NCBI GenBank assembly: GCA_034411955.1
Contig: DAOUMF010000084.1
Span: 1 to 39,661, forward strand
Length of the DNA: 39,661 bases
Source of the DNA: DAOUMF01 sp034411955
Lineage (GTDB): Bacteria; Chloroflexota; Dehalococcoidia; SM23-28-2; RBG-16-64-32
Reading direction: 5' to 3'
A program made the position numbers and the translations under genes. Shown here in pieces: positions 39,086 to 39,661 of the stretch (the first letter of the stretch is position 1; each line of letters opens with the position of its first letter). The notes under the pieces are model-generated. The model was given only the letters and a program-made list of their open reading frames with translations. It ran no database searches and had not been told where the DNA came from.

Positions 39086-39661
39086 ATGATTGAGCTACAC
39101 CCCCACATGGAAAACACATACGCGTGCCCGCTCTGCGAGGGTCTCGTCGAACTCAAGAGGTTCATCATCAACGGGATGCGGAACCTGGTGGACATCGCCT
39201 GCCCTGCCTGCGGCCGAACCTTCTACGCCGATATGCCTGCCGGCCATGGGCTTATGTACCCTTTCGCTATTGACCAAGAGACCCTGGAGGTTGTTCAGCG
39301 CGAAAACCCGTTTGGTCGCGTCCTCAGAGTGGGTTGCCAAGAGAGGCGGTTTGAGGACGTGGAGCTGAAGGTCATGCGTCGAGTCGAGGGGCAGGAGATC
39401 CTCCTCTTGAATTGCCTGGACTACGTGTACGGGCACTGCCTGCTGAAACTCTTCAACGCCCAGTACTACATCGACAACTACCCAGCGCTGGCGTGCTGCG
39501 TCTTGGTGCCGCGGGAACTCACCCATCTCGTTCCCGAGGGGGCGGCCGAGATATGGGAGACAAGTATTCCCCTGCGGGAACTCCGCTACTGGTGGGTGGC
39601 TCTTGAGCGGAAGATATCGGTCCAGATAAGGAAGAGGAAGAAAGCGTATCTGGCTCTGGGT
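39086..39661 (+). CDS. Zinc-ribbon protein of unknown function (3' end off the window)
   Basis: The frame from ATG 39086 (SD AGGA) is open to the last base, giving 192 residues. Two CxxC pairs (C14, C17 and C40, C43: CPLCEGLVELKRF and ACPACGRTF) form a zinc ribbon at the N-terminus. The rest contains ILLLNCLDYVYGHCLLKLFN, AQYYIDNYPALACCVLVP, and IPLRELRYWWVALERKI. I do not recognise the family, though uncharacterised proteins with similar LLNA-Y-VLVP segments occur among glycosyltransferase genes. Its place after the sugar dehydratase suggests glycan assembly. The true C-terminus is not visible. Confidence 0.75.
   Translation, partial: MIELHPHMENTYACPLCEGLVELKRFIINGMRNLVDIACPACGRTFYADMPAGHGLMYPFAIDQETLEVVQRENPFGRVLRVGCQERRFEDVELKVMRRVEGQEILLLNCLDYVYGHCLLKLFNAQYYIDNYPALACCVLVPRELTHLVPEGAAEIWETSIPLRELRYWWVALERKISVQIRKRKKAYLALG

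Overview
The window is 39.7 kb of GC-rich bacterial DNA, densely coded, with many GTG/TTG starts and strong Shine-Dalgarno (SD) sequences. The gene content suggests a Chloroflexota (Dehalococcoidia-like) or similar environmental bacterium: a DUF4012 protein, crotonyl-CoA carboxylase/reductase, DUF2332 and DUF1059 proteins, four GlnR-like boxes before an ammonium transporter, and GDP-heptose genes of the kind used for S-layer or exopolysaccharide glycans. This placement is inference from content only. No rRNA, tRNA, CRISPR array or transposase was recognised.

Layout. 1-1020 (minus): ammonium transporter, cut by the left edge. 1298-4285 (plus): an FGGY kinase and a sphingosine-1-phosphate-lyase-like PLP enzyme, a probable two-gene catabolic operon. 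4295-7445 (minus): a MarR-regulated catabolic operon (MarR regulator, beta-hydroxyacid dehydrogenase, 6-oxocamphor-hydrolase-like crotonase, a truncated TPP-enzyme fragment, DUF2938 membrane protein). 7487-10807 (minus): DsrE-like protein, M24 creatinase-like protein, DUF2332, Nudix hydrolase. 10959-14802 (minus): RidA remnant, DUF1059, SnoaL-like protein, bicovalent-flavin oxidoreductase, ABM-like protein, AhpD-like protein and a small ORF, probably one transcript from a promoter near 14.9 kb. 15041-16339 (minus): Gfo/Idh/MocA oxidoreductase.

16641-17411 (plus) is the most striking locus. It reads as one MerB-like (organomercurial lyase family) gene interrupted by two in-frame UGA codons. 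They fall exactly where the family has its two catalytic cysteines (E. coli MerB Cys96 and Cys159). Each UGA is followed at canonical bacterial spacing by a stem-loop with G/GU in the apical loop; the second has a GGUC loop at almost the same distance as the E. coli fdhF SECIS. I interpret it as a double-selenocysteine MerB homologue.

17485-23337: crotonyl-CoA carboxylase/reductase, an anaerobic sulfatase-maturating radical SAM enzyme convergent with a Cys-type sulfatase, then a two-gene membrane unit (RDD protein and a four-helix protein).

24006 to the right edge (plus): a glycan assembly and export cluster. It holds a complete GDP-D-glycero-D-manno-heptose set (hddC, hddA, gmhA, gmhB) with an embedded transaldolase that could make the sedoheptulose-7-phosphate precursor. 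These are followed by DUF4012, two short-chain epimerase/reductases, a family 2 glycosyltransferase, two tandem nucleotide-sugar dehydrogenases, a Wzm/Wzt ABC exporter with a C-terminal glycan-recognition domain, a PMP-type sugar 3-dehydratase with His in place of the PLP lysine, and a zinc-ribbon protein cut by the right edge.
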